A stretch of 64,000 nt of DNA, from assembly GCA_946480465.1 (NCBI GenBank), contig CAMLJY010000005.1:93198-157197 (forward strand), in the 5' to 3' direction. The notes under the pieces are model-generated. The model searched no databases. It was not told where the DNA came from and worked only from the letters and a program-made list of their open reading frames with translations. How positions within the stretch are numbered: the stretch's first letter is position 1; each line of letters opens with the position of its first letter. Of this stretch, positions 33,829-42,383 are shown piece after piece. This stretch comes from an uncultured Burkholderiales bacterium. GTDB lineage: Bacteria > Pseudomonadota > Gammaproteobacteria > Burkholderiales > Burkholderiaceae. The position numbers and the translations under genes were made by a program.

Positions 33829-35985
33829 ATGAGCACCGACGCGCCGCTGCGCAGCAGCCTCTGGTACCGCGTGGCGGCGCTGCGGCCGCGCCTGGCGGCC
33901 CGCGCCCGCCTGGCCCGGCACCACTACCGCGGCGAGCGCTGGTACCTGCTGCAGGACCCCGCGACCGGCCGCGTGCAGCGTTTCGGTCCGGCCGCGCGGC
34001 TGCTGCTGGCGGCGATGGACGGGCAGCGCACCGTCGACGAGCTGTGGCAGCTCGCGCAGCGCCGGCTGGGCGAGCACGCGCCGACGCAGGACGAGCTCAT
34101 CCAGCTGCTGGGCCAGCTGCATGCGTGCGACCTGCTGAGCACCGACGCCACCGCCGATGCCTTGCAGGTGTTCCGGCGCGGGCAGCGGCAGCAGGCCGCG
34201 CAGCGCCGGCAGCGCTGGGCCAACCCGCTGGCGCTGCGCCTGCCGCTGCTGGACCCCGGCGCCTTCCTCGATCGCCACGCCGCGCTCTGGCGCCGGCTGT
34301 GGGGACCGGCCGGCGCCGTGGCCTGGCTGGCGCTGGTGCTGCCGACGCTGCTGATGCTGCCGCCGCACTGGGGCGACCTGACCGGCAACCTCTCCGATCG
34401 CGTGCTGGCGCCCGACAACCTGCTGCTCGCGGCGCTGGTGTTCCCGCTGCTGAAAGCGTTGCACGAGCTGGGCCACGCCACCGCCACGCGCGCCTTCGGC
34501 GGCGAAGTGCACGACATGGGCCTGATGCTGCTCGCGCTGATGCCGGTGCCCTACGTCGACGCCTCCGGCGCCACCGTGCTGCCCTCGCGCTGGCAGCGCG
34601 CGCTGGTGGGCGCGGCCGGCATGGTGGTGGAGCTGTTCGTGGCCGCGCTGGCCTTCCACGCCTGGGTGGCGCTGGACCCCGGCGTGCTGCGTGCGGTGTG
34701 CTTCAACATCATGCTGGTGGCGGGCGTGTCCACGCTGGTCTTCAACGGCAATCCGCTGATGCGCTACGACGCGTACTACATGCTCGCCGACCTGGCCGAG
34801 CTGCCCAACCTGGGCCAGCGGGCCGCGCGCTATTGGGGTTATCTGGTGCAGCGCCACCTGCTGCGCCTGCGCGATGCGGTGTCGCCCGCGCACGGCGCGG
34901 CGGAGCGGCGCTGGTTCCTGGCCTATGGGCTGCTGTCCAGCGCGTACCGGCTCTGGGTGGCGGTGTCGATCGCGCTCTTCATCGGCACCCGCTACTTCTT
35001 CGTCGGCACGCTGCTGGCGCTGTGGGCGGTGGCCGGCGCGGTCGGGCCGCCGCTGCTGCGCGCGCTGCAGCAGCTGCGCGCGCAGCCCGCGCTGCGCGAG
35101 CGCCGCCGCCGCATCCTGGCCACGGCCGGCGCGGGGTTGGCCATGTTGGCGCTGCTGGCGGCCGGCGTGCCGCTGCCGCAGCGCACGCTGGCCGAAGGCG
35201 TGGTCTGGCTGCCCGAGCAGGCGCTGCTGCGCGCCGGGGCCGATGGCTTCGTCACCAGCGTCGAGGTGGCGCCCGGCACGGCGGTGCGTGCCGGGCAGCT
35301 GCTGTTCAGCCGCCACGACCCGGCCGCGCTGGCGCGGGTGCGGCAGCTGCAGGCGCGGGTGGCCGAGCTGGAGGCCAGCCTCGGCATCGCGCTGGTCACC
35401 GACCGTGCCCGCGCCGAGTTGCTGCGCGGCCAGTGGGCCGCCGAGGCCGAGGCCCTGCGGCGGGCGCGCGAACGGGCCGAGGCCCTGCCGGTCCGCGCCG
35501 CGGTGGACGGCCGTTTCATGCTGGGCGATGCGCGCGACCCGACGGGGCGCTGGCACCGCCAGGGCGAGGTGCTGGGCTACGTGCTCGGTGACCAGCCGAC
35601 GAGCGTGCGCGTCGTCATCGAGCAGGCCCAAGCCGACCTGGTGGCCGAGGCCGCCACCACCGTGGCCCTGCGCCTCAGCGAGGCACCCGGCGAAGTCATC
35701 GCCGGGCGCATCGTGCGCCGCGTGCCGGCGGCGCGCGACGAGGCGCCCAGCCCCGCCCTGCTGGCCGGCGGCGGTGGCCGCCTTGCCGCGGACCCGGCTG
35801 ACCGCGAAGGCCGCCGCACGCTGGAGCGGCTGTTCCAGGTCGATGTGGCGCCGCAGTCGCCGCTGCCGCGCCTGCCAGCCCACGGCCAGCGCGTGCACCT
35901 GCGCTTCGAGCACCCGCCCGCGCCCGCCGCCACGCAGGCCTGGCGGGCGCTGCGGCGCCTGTTCCTGCGGCACTTCGATGCCTAG
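33829..35985 (+). CDS. PqqD-like / M50 peptidase / HlyD fusion membrane protein
   Basis: A 718-residue inner-membrane protein with three parts. An N-terminal PqqD-like domain (about residues 30-110, with LLAAMDGQRTVDEL) resembles peptide-binding chaperones of RiPP systems. The middle is an M50 (site-2-protease-like) membrane peptidase with the zinc motif HELGH in a membrane segment and the second motif NGNPLMRYDAYY that supplies the Asp ligand; several other membrane segments surround it. The C-terminal third is a HlyD-like lipoyl and coiled-coil adaptor ending in LFLRHFDA. Proteins of this type occur next to export genes and may process or hand over an exported chain. Its last codons overlap the SecA-like gene by 8 bases, showing translational coupling. 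The substrate is not known; the giant LEPR-XLL protein is the best local candidate. Confidence 0.87.
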   Translation: MSTDAPLRSSLWYRVAALRPRLAARARLARHHYRGERWYLLQDPATGRVQRFGPAARLLLAAMDGQRTVDELWQLAQRRLGEHAPTQDELIQLLGQLHACDLLSTDATADALQVFRRGQRQQAAQRRQRWANPLALRLPLLDPGAFLDRHAALWRRLWGPAGAVAWLALVLPTLLMLPPHWGDLTGNLSDRVLAPDNLLLAALVFPLLKALHELGHATATRAFGGEVHDMGLMLLALMPVPYVDASGATVLPSRWQRALVGAAGMVVELFVAALAFHAWVALDPGVLRAVCFNIMLVAGVSTLVFNGNPLMRYDAYYMLADLAELPNLGQRAARYWGYLVQRHLLRLRDAVSPAHGAAERRWFLAYGLLSSAYRLWVAVSIALFIGTRYFFVGTLLALWAVAGAVGPPLLRALQQLRAQPALRERRRRILATAGAGLAMLALLAAGVPLPQRTLAEGVVWLPEQALLRAGADGFVTSVEVAPGTAVRAGQLLFSRHDPAALARVRQLQARVAELEASLGIALVTDRARAELLRGQWAAEAEALRRARERAEALPVRAAVDGRFMLGDARDPTGRWHRQGEVLGYVLGDQPTSVRVVIEQAQADLVAEAATTVALRLSEAPGEVIAGRIVRRVPAARDEAPSPALLAGGGGRLAADPADREGRRTLERLFQVDVAPQSPLPRLPAHGQRVHLRFEHPPAPAATQAWRALRRLFLRHFDA

Positions 35986-37999
35986 CCCCTGGTCTGCTCT
36001 GGGCGTGCGGCCGGCCGATCTCGCGCCGGGGCGGCCCCATGCCGAACGCGTGGAGCCCGAGACGCACCGGCTGGACGAGGCGGCCCGCTCGCTGTGGCAC
36101 GGCGCGCTGGCGCCGCTGCTGCGCGCGCTGCGCGGCCCGTGGCAGGGCACGCGCGGTTTCGTGGCGCGGGTGGAGGCGCTGGGCGCGGCGCTGCAGTCGC
36201 TGGACGACGACGCGCTGCGCGAGCAGGCGGCCCGGCTGCGCCGGCCGCTGCGCGACAGCGCCTTCGCGCCCGGGCCCACCGCGCACTGCTTCGCGCTGGT
36301 GCGCGAGGCCTCGGCCCGCGTGCTCGGCCGCCGGCACCACGCGACGCAGCTGGCCGCCGGCTGGCTGCTGCTGCGCGGCACGCTGGTCGAGATGGCCACC
36401 GGCGAGGGCAAGTCGCTGGCCGCCACGCTGCCCGCGGTGGCGGCCGCGCTGGCCGGCCTGCCGGTGCACGTGATCACGGTGAACGACTACCTCGCCGCGC
36501 GCGACGCCGAGGCCATGGCGCCGCTGTACCGCTTCTTCGGGCTGGACGTGGCCGCCGTGGTCAGCGGCATGGCGCCCGCCGCGCGCCGCGCGGCCTATGC
36601 CGCGGCGGTGGCCTGCGTCAGCCACAAGGAGCTGGCCTTCGACTACCTGCGCGACCGCAGCGCGCAGGGCGAGCGCGCCGGGCCGCTGCATGCCGCGCTG
36701 GATGCGCTGTGCGCGCCCACCGGCCGGCCGGCGCCCACCGGCGTGCTGCGCGGCCTGGTGTTCGGCATCGTCGACGAGGCCGACAGCATCTTCATCGACG
36801 AGGCGCGCACGCCGCTGATCCTGTCGGCCGACGACGGCGCGGCGCCGCTGCTCGAGCGCTTCGACACCGCGCTGGCCTGGGCCGCGGCGCTGGTGCCGCC
36901 GCGCGACTTCGTGCTGGAGCCGGCGCAGCGCCGGGTGCGCCTGAGCGCGGCCGGCCGCGACCTGATCGCGTGCCGCCTGTCTGGCCTGTCCGGTGCCACG
37001 CCGTTCGAGTCGCGCCGCGATGCCGAGGAAGCCGTGCACCAGGCGCTGGCGGCCATCCACCTCTACCAGCGCGACCGGCAGTACGTGGTGGCCGACGGCG
37101 AGGTGCGCATCGTCGACGAGGGCACCGGCCGCACCATGCCCGACCGCCGCTGGGAGCAGGGCCTGCACCAGATGATCGAGGCCCGCGAGGCGCTGGCGCT
37201 GACCACCGCCCGGCGCACCGTGGCCCGCCTGACCTACCGGCGCCTGTTCCGCCGCTACCTGCGCCTGGCCGGCATGAGCGGCACGGCCCTCGAGGTGGCG
37301 GGCGAGATCGGCCGCAGCTTCGGCCTGGCGGTGGCGCGCGTGCCGCTGCTGCGGCCGTCGGGCCGCGTGCAGTGGCCGCCGCAATGCCTGCCCGACCAGG
37401 CCGCCAAGTGGCAGGCCGTGGCCGAGCGTGTCGAGCAGGTGGCGCTGGGCCAGCACCGGCCGGTGCTGGTGGGCACCCGCACCGTCGAGGCGTCCGAAGC
37501 GCTGGCGGCCGTGCTGCTGGCACGCGGCATCCCGCACACCGTGCTCAATGCCAAGCAGGATGGCGACGAGGCCGGCATCGTCGCGCGCGCCGGCGAGGCC
37601 GGGCGCGTCACCGTGGCCACCAACATGGCCGGCCGCGGCACCGACATCGTGCTGGGGCCGGGCGTGGCCGAGCGCGGCGGGTTGCACGTGATCCTGACCG
37701 AGTACCACGAGGCGGCCCGCATCGACCGCCAACTGCTCGGGCGCTGCGCGCGCCAGGGCGATCCGGGCAGCACGCAGGCCATCGTGGCGCTGGACGACGA
37801 GCTGTTCACCGCCCACGCACCCCGGCTGGCCGCGCTGCTGGTGCGGCGCACGCGGCCGCCGGGCCGCCTGGCGCTCGGCGCGCTGCGCCGGGCCGCGCAG
37901 CGCGCGGCGGAACGCCGCCATCGCCAGGTGCGCGAGGGCGGCCTGCAACACGACGACCAGCTGGCGCAATGGCTGGCATTCAGCGGGAGAGGCGAATGA
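35978..37999 (+). CDS. SecA-like preprotein translocase ATPase, short form
   Basis: A 673-residue relative of SecA, the ATPase that pushes unfolded proteins through SecYEG. The motor is intact: Walker A MATGEGKS at 139-146, the NDYLAARDAE motif, DEAD-type box VDEADS from Asp266, a second helicase motif MSGTALE and the MAGRGTDIVLG motif. It is about 230 residues shorter than housekeeping SecA (about 900). The cross-linking domain looks reduced, the helical scaffold region is shortened to a basic tail, and the C-terminal zinc-binding CxC segment is missing. It is therefore an accessory SecA, not the essential one. Start: an ATG overlapping the M50 gene; its stop overlaps the next start as ATGA. 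Placement between two HlyD-type genes suggests a role in exporting a specific protein. Confidence 0.88.
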   Translation: MPSPWSALGVRPADLAPGRPHAERVEPETHRLDEAARSLWHGALAPLLRALRGPWQGTRGFVARVEALGAALQSLDDDALREQAARLRRPLRDSAFAPGPTAHCFALVREASARVLGRRHHATQLAAGWLLLRGTLVEMATGEGKSLAATLPAVAAALAGLPVHVITVNDYLAARDAEAMAPLYRFFGLDVAAVVSGMAPAARRAAYAAAVACVSHKELAFDYLRDRSAQGERAGPLHAALDALCAPTGRPAPTGVLRGLVFGIVDEADSIFIDEARTPLILSADDGAAPLLERFDTALAWAAALVPPRDFVLEPAQRRVRLSAAGRDLIACRLSGLSGATPFESRRDAEEAVHQALAAIHLYQRDRQYVVADGEVRIVDEGTGRTMPDRRWEQGLHQMIEAREALALTTARRTVARLTYRRLFRRYLRLAGMSGTALEVAGEIGRSFGLAVARVPLLRPSGRVQWPPQCLPDQAAKWQAVAERVEQVALGQHRPVLVGTRTVEASEALAAVLLARGIPHTVLNAKQDGDEAGIVARAGEAGRVTVATNMAGRGTDIVLGPGVAERGGLHVILTEYHEAARIDRQLLGRCARQGDPGSTQAIVALDDELFTAHAPRLAALLVRRTRPPGRLALGALRRAAQRAAERRHRQVREGGLQHDDQLAQWLAFSGRGE

Positions 38000-38889
38000 A
38001 CGCCGTCACACACCACGTTCCGTCAATGCTCGCGCTGGTGGCCGCCATGGCCACCGCCGGCACCGCCGCCGCGCAGCCGCGCACCGGCTGGGACTGCCTG
38101 ATCGACCCCGCGCAGGTGGTCGAGGTGCGCGCCGCGGCCGACGGCCTGATCGCCCGCGTGAACGTGCGCCGCGGCGACACCATCCGGCGCGGCCAGGTGC
38201 TGGTGGAGCTGCAGTCCGGCCCCGAGCGCGTGGCCGTGGAGGCTGCGCGTTATCGGTCGCAGATGGAGGGGCCGCAGGCCCTGGCCAGCCAGCGCGTGCG
38301 CCATGCCAACGCCAAGCTGGAGCGGGCCGACCAGTTGCTGAAGGACCGCTTCGTCTCGGTGCAGGCGCGGGACGAGGCCGAATCCGAGCTGCGCCTGGCG
38401 CAGTCGGAGCTGCGCACCGCCACCGAGAACCGCGAGCTGGCGGCCATCGAATGGCGGCGCGCGCAGGAGCAGCTGGCGCTGCGGACGATGCTGGCGCCGT
38501 TCGACGGCGTGGTGCTCGACCGCCTGCTGAACCCGGGCGACCTGGCCGAGGCCGGCGCGGGCCGCAAGCCGGTGCTGCGGGTGGCGCAGGTCGATCCGCT
38601 GAAGGTCGAGGTCATCGTGCCGGCCGTGCGCTTCGGCAGCATCAGGCCCGGCACGCGCGTCACGGTGACGCCCGTGGGGCTGCCCGGACGGCACACGGGC
38701 ACGGTGTCGGCCATCGACAAGGTCATCGACGCGGCGAGCGGCACCTTCATCGTCCGGCTGGACCTGCGCAACCCCGCCCATGCCATCCCGGCCGGCGTGC
38801 GCTGCACGGCCGAGATCGAAGCACCGGCGCCCTCTGGTGAGGACTTGAAGCCGCTCAGCGATCGTCGAGCCGCGCGAGCAGGCTCTTGA
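37996..38889 (+). CDS. HlyD/RND-type periplasmic adaptor protein
   Basis: A 297-residue membrane-fusion (periplasmic adaptor) protein. The first 27 residues form a signal peptide ending TAAAQ. It then shows the first lipoyl half (VRAAADGLIARVNVRRGDTIRRGQVL), a coiled-coil hairpin (about 80-145, rich in Glu, Arg and Ala), the second lipoyl half (MLAPFDGVVLDRLLNPGD) and a beta-barrel domain. Such adaptors connect an inner-membrane exporter with an outer-membrane channel. No ABC ATPase, RND pump or TolC-like gene follows, so its partners must be encoded elsewhere, or it works with the M50, GAF-HlyD and SecA-like proteins. The ATG overlaps the SecA-like stop (ATGA). Its end overlaps the converging histidine kinase gene by 35 bases. 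Confidence 0.87.
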   Translation: MNAVTHHVPSMLALVAAMATAGTAAAQPRTGWDCLIDPAQVVEVRAAADGLIARVNVRRGDTIRRGQVLVELQSGPERVAVEAARYRSQMEGPQALASQRVRHANAKLERADQLLKDRFVSVQARDEAESELRLAQSELRTATENRELAAIEWRRAQEQLALRTMLAPFDGVVLDRLLNPGDLAEAGAGRKPVLRVAQVDPLKVEVIVPAVRFGSIRPGTRVTVTPVGLPGRHTGTVSAIDKVIDAASGTFIVRLDLRNPAHAIPAGVRCTAEIEAPAPSGEDLKPLSDRRAARAGS

Positions 38890-41653
38890 TCCAGTCGGAC
38901 GTCAGCGGCTTGGACACGAACTCGTCCGCGCCCAGCTTGCGGGCCGTGCGGTTGTAGGGCCGCAGCTCGTCCTCGGACCTGGCGGTGACCATGGCCACGT
39001 AGGTGCCCCAGCCCGCCAGGTGCTCGCGCAGCTGGTCGACCACGGCCAGCCCGTCCATGTCCGGCAGGCTCATGTCGCACAGCAGCACGCGCGGCCGCAG
39101 CCGCATCGCCTCGTCCAGCGCCGCCCGGCCCGTGGCCGCCACGACCACTTCCAGGCCTTCGCGGCGCAGCAGCGCTGCCGTGGCCGCGGCCAGCGGGGCA
39201 TGGTCGTCCACCAGCAGCGCCTGTGGCGGGGAGTCGGCCGGCACGCGGCTGCCCAGCAGCCGGGCGAGGTCCTTGAGGTCGATCGGCTTGCGCAGGAAGT
39301 GGTCGAACACGATGCGTTCGCGCCGCGATTCGCCGGCGTGGGCGAGGCCCGACATGCCGATGAACAGCGTGTCCTTCAGGCGCGGATGCGGGCGCAGGCT
39401 GGCCACCAGGTCGCTGCCGCTCATGCCCGGCAGGCCCATGTCGACCAGCGCCGCATCGGGCGCCAGGTCCGGCAGGGCTTGCAGCGCCGAGGGCCCGTCG
39501 GCGAAACGGCTGGTGCGGTGGCCGGCTCCCTCCATCGCAATGGCCAGGATCTGGGCCACGTCCGGGTTGTCCTCGACGATGGCCACGGACAGCGCGGAGG
39601 CCCGCTCCGCCGCGCCCGCCGGCGCCGGACTGTCCGGCTGCGCGCGTGGTGCCGCATGCGGAATCCGCACGACGAATTCGCTGCCGGCGCCCGGGCCGGG
39701 GCAGTTCACCGCGGCGCTGCCGCCATGCAGCTCGGCCAGCCGCTTGACCAGGGCTAGGCCGAGCCCCAGGCCGCCCGGCGCGTGTTGCCGTGCCGTGTCG
39801 AGCCGGACCAGGGGCTCGAAGATGCGCTGCTGCGCCTGTGGCTCAACGCCGGGCCCGTCATCCCTGCACCGGAGCACCACGTCGGGGCCCTCGACCGCGC
39901 CGGACAGCTCGATCCGCCCTCCCAGGCCGGAGTACTTGCAGGCGTTGTCCAGCAGGTTGGCCAGGACCTGCTGCAGCCGCACGCCATCGGCCCAGAAGCG
40001 CAGGTCCGTGGCGGGCCCCGCCACCACCAGCTGCTGGCCGCGCTCTGCCACCGCCGACCGTGCCGCCGTCGCGGCCGTGGCCAGCAGCTCGGGCAGCGAC
40101 ACGCTGTGCTTCTGCAGGCGCAGGCCGCCGAGGCTCATGCGCGAGATGTCCAGCAGGTCGTCCACCAGCCGCCGCAGCACCGCCACCTGGCTGCGGATCA
40201 GCGCGTCCACCGTGTCGCGCTGCGCCAGCTTCACGTCGCTGTGCAGCAGGTCGACCGCGGTGGAGATCGCGGCCAGCGGGTTGCGCAGCTCGTGCCCGAG
40301 CACCGCCAGGAACTCGTCCTTCAGGCGCGCCTGCTCGCGCGCCTCCACGGCCCGCTTGCGCTCGGTGACGTCGGTCGAGACGGTCACCGCGCCGATCAGC
40401 TCGCCGCGCGCATTGCGGATCGGTGCGCCGGACACCTCCGCGGAGAACTCCCGGCCCCCGGGCAGCCGCACGAGGAGTTCCAGCGGCTCGATGGTTCGCC
40501 CCTCCCGGGCCGCCCGCTGCAGGGGCAGTTCGTCCTCGCTGATCGGCCGGCCTTCGTGGAAGTAGCCGATCCGGCGCCCGTGCGCCGCGTCGTCGGCCGC
40601 GCTGGCCGACACGTTGTCGCCAGGGCCGGCGCCGAACTGCGCGAGCAAGGCCTTGTTGCCGGTGACGTGTTCGCAATCGGTCGAGTCGCTGAAGGCCACG
40701 CCCACGGGCAGCGCTTCCAGCAGGGCCTGCAGGCGCTGCTGCTCGTCGAAGAGCCGCGCCGCGGCCTGCTTCGCATCCGTCAGGTCGCTGGCGGCGCCGA
40801 ACCACTCGGTGAGCAGGCCCTGCCCATCCACCACCGGCACGACGTGCAGGCGGGCCCAGCCCGTGCTGCCGTCCGCACGCCGGAACCGGTGCTCCAGGTC
40901 GATCTCGGTGCGTGTGCCGAGGCCTTGGCGGATGGATTCGGCCACGCGCGCCCGGTCGGCCGGCACGACGTGCCGGGCCAGCCAGTCGCCCGCGTTGTCA
41001 CCGTCGGCGCTGATGCCGTGGAAGACGCTGCCGTGGTCTTCGATGAGCCGCACCCGCGACCAGTCGGGGCTGATGCTGTAGACGGCCTGGGAGGTCGCCA
41101 TCACCAGTGCGCGGAATCGTGCCTCGCTGGCCCGCAGCGCGGTCGAGACCTGGGCGGTCTCGATCAGGTCGGCGGCCTGGCGCGCCAGCAGGTCCAGCCA
41201 ATGCAGCGTTCGCTCGTCGGGCCGCCGCGGCCGTCGGTGGTGGGTCGAGAAGACCCCTACTGCCTTGCCGTCGCGCGTGAGCAACGGCGTCGATTGCACC
41301 GCGCGCACGCCGGCCTGCCGCTGTATCTGCAGGGACTGCCGGCCAGCGAAGAGCGGGCTCGTCTCCACGTCCTCCACGACGATGCGTGCGCCTGCTGCCA
41401 GCGCCGATCCGCAGGCGCCCTGGCCGGCCGCGGCGGCATTCCAGTACTCGACCCACCACGCGGGGAATCCCTGCTGCGCGGCGATCCTGAGGTCCAGGGT
41501 GACGGGGTCGAGCAACTGGATGTTGCCGAAATCGGCGCCGGCCAGGGCGATGGCCGCCTCGCAGACGTCGGCCAGCAGCGGCTCCAGACCTTCCACGCCG
41601 ACCCGGCGCATGCCGAGCCGGTGCAGCATGGCCAGCGCCTGCATGTCGTCCAC
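38855..41653 (-). CDS. Hybrid sensor histidine kinase, GAF-PAS-PAS-HK-REC-REC
   Basis: A 932-residue soluble hybrid kinase without membrane segments, so it senses a cytoplasmic signal. Order of domains: GAF (about 15-165), PAS (about 175-295), second PAS (about 300-430), a HisKA dimerisation helix with the phospho-acceptor in VLGHELRNPL, an HATPase domain with NLLDNACKYS and GGLGLGLALV, then two receiver domains. Receiver one has IVEDN and Asp in ALVDMGLPGMSG; receiver two has LLVDDH and Asp in LLCDMSLPDMDG; both look functional. The start is a GTG at 41653, supported by an unusually strong Shine-Dalgarno sequence (GGAGGGGAG). No output domain is present, so it must pass phosphate to another protein. 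It lies back-to-back with the hsp20 gene. The signal is unknown. Confidence 0.9.
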   Translation of the reverse strand: MDDMQALAMLHRLGMRRVGVEGLEPLLADVCEAAIALAGADFGNIQLLDPVTLDLRIAAQQGFPAWWVEYWNAAAAGQGACGSALAAGARIVVEDVETSPLFAGRQSLQIQRQAGVRAVQSTPLLTRDGKAVGVFSTHHRRPRRPDERTLHWLDLLARQAADLIETAQVSTALRASEARFRALVMATSQAVYSISPDWSRVRLIEDHGSVFHGISADGDNAGDWLARHVVPADRARVAESIRQGLGTRTEIDLEHRFRRADGSTGWARLHVVPVVDGQGLLTEWFGAASDLTDAKQAAARLFDEQQRLQALLEALPVGVAFSDSTDCEHVTGNKALLAQFGAGPGDNVSASAADDAAHGRRIGYFHEGRPISEDELPLQRAAREGRTIEPLELLVRLPGGREFSAEVSGAPIRNARGELIGAVTVSTDVTERKRAVEAREQARLKDEFLAVLGHELRNPLAAISTAVDLLHSDVKLAQRDTVDALIRSQVAVLRRLVDDLLDISRMSLGGLRLQKHSVSLPELLATAATAARSAVAERGQQLVVAGPATDLRFWADGVRLQQVLANLLDNACKYSGLGGRIELSGAVEGPDVVLRCRDDGPGVEPQAQQRIFEPLVRLDTARQHAPGGLGLGLALVKRLAELHGGSAAVNCPGPGAGSEFVVRIPHAAPRAQPDSPAPAGAAERASALSVAIVEDNPDVAQILAIAMEGAGHRTSRFADGPSALQALPDLAPDAALVDMGLPGMSGSDLVASLRPHPRLKDTLFIGMSGLAHAGESRRERIVFDHFLRKPIDLKDLARLLGSRVPADSPPQALLVDDHAPLAAATAALLRREGLEVVVAATGRAALDEAMRLRPRVLLCDMSLPDMDGLAVVDQLREHLAGWGTYVAMVTARSEDELRPYNRTARKLGADEFVSKPLTSDWIKSLLARLDDR

Positions 41654-41830
41654 GAATCTCCCCTCCTGCCCACCGTTGGGCCTCTTTGCATGAAACGATG
41701 TGTGTCACGTTGATCCCGATGGCGCGAGACCCGGTGGATTTGATCCGGGCCGGGCTGCGGCGCGGGCATGACCAGACAGGCAGTGGGGTAACCGCAGCCG
41801 GCGTGGCGAACTTGCGCAAGGCTTCGCCGA

Positions 41831-41844
41831 TTGCGCCAGCGCAA
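41831..41844 (+). promoter_or_regulatory. Fnr-type box for hsp20, in the longest intergenic region
   Basis: TTGCGCCAGCGCAA is perfect in both halves, and with flanking bases the palindrome extends to 16 bp. A -10-like TAGACT lies at 41866-41871, 28.5 bases from the centre, giving a leader of about 70 bases before hsp20. The remainder of 41654-41949 shows no gene; it has a short TTGCGCAA palindrome at 41812 whose role is not clear. Confidence 0.65.
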
Positions 41845-41949
41845 TGCGTCCCGCGGCTCGCTTCCTAGACTTTGATGCGAGCGGTGCCGGCAGGCGGGCG
41901 GTACCGCCGATCGAAGACCCCGCCGTGCAATGCAAGGAGCTTGAAGGCC

Positions 41950-42366
41950 ATGAATGCCCTGACCCGCAGCGAGCGCTTGGACGACCTGTTCGCCGACTTC
42001 TTCCGGCGCTTTTCGCCGCCGGCCGCCTGGACCGGCAACGGCGGGGGCGAGATCCGCATCGACGTGACCGAGAACGACAAGGCCTACGAGGTGCGCGCCG
42101 AGATGCCGGGCGTCAAGAAGGAGGACATCCGCGTCAACGTCGATGGCAACTTCGTCTCCATCGCCGCCGAAGTGAAGCAGGAGAAGGAAGAGAAGACGGC
42201 GCGCTCGCTGGTGCGCGAGACCTACCGCGGCAGCGTGTCGCGCGGCTTCTCGCTGCCGGCGGAGATCGATGCCAAGGCGGTCGCCGCCAAGCTCGAGGAC
42301 GGCGTGCTGAAGCTGGAGCTGCCCAAGCGCGAAGGCGCGGGCGCACGCTCGATCACGGTGCAGTGA
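41950..42366 (+). CDS. Small heat-shock protein (Hsp20/alpha-crystallin family)
   Basis: A 138-residue Hsp20 chaperone that holds unfolding proteins in the cytoplasm without using ATP. The alpha-crystallin domain spans about residues 35-130, with the opening strand IRIDVTEND, the conserved AEMPGVKKEDIRVNV, the strand ETYRGSVSRGFSLP, and the closing motif LEDGVLKLELPK. The C-terminus ITVQ stands where the IxI/V anchoring motif is usually found, so oligomer contacts may be weaker. The start at 41950 has an AAGGAG Shine-Dalgarno sequence; an in-frame ATG at 41872 would put 26 residues of unlikely Gly/Arg-rich sequence in front. An Fnr-type box with a good -10 lies upstream. It is followed by a small ORF and an acyl-CoA ligase on the same strand. 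Confidence 0.92.
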   Translation: MNALTRSERLDDLFADFFRRFSPPAAWTGNGGGEIRIDVTENDKAYEVRAEMPGVKKEDIRVNVDGNFVSIAAEVKQEKEEKTARSLVRETYRGSVSRGFSLPAEIDAKAVAAKLEDGVLKLELPKREGAGARSITVQ

Positions 42367-42383
42367 CGGCGCCGGTGGTGGCC

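Noticed and set aside
30853..36477. A 1874-codon open frame on the minus strand across the export operon
   Set aside because: It is antisense to genes with clear domains, is rich in Arg, Gly, Gln and His as expected for a shadow in high-GC DNA, and has no family motif.
41700..41720. A Crp-like TGTG...CAC site upstream of the hybrid kinase
   Set aside because: Halves are too short and irregular, and there is no -10 at the proper distance on the minus strand.
41686..41868. A 60-residue plus-strand frame in the hsp20 upstream region
   Set aside because: It covers the Fnr-type box and -10, has no Shine-Dalgarno sequence and no recognisable content.
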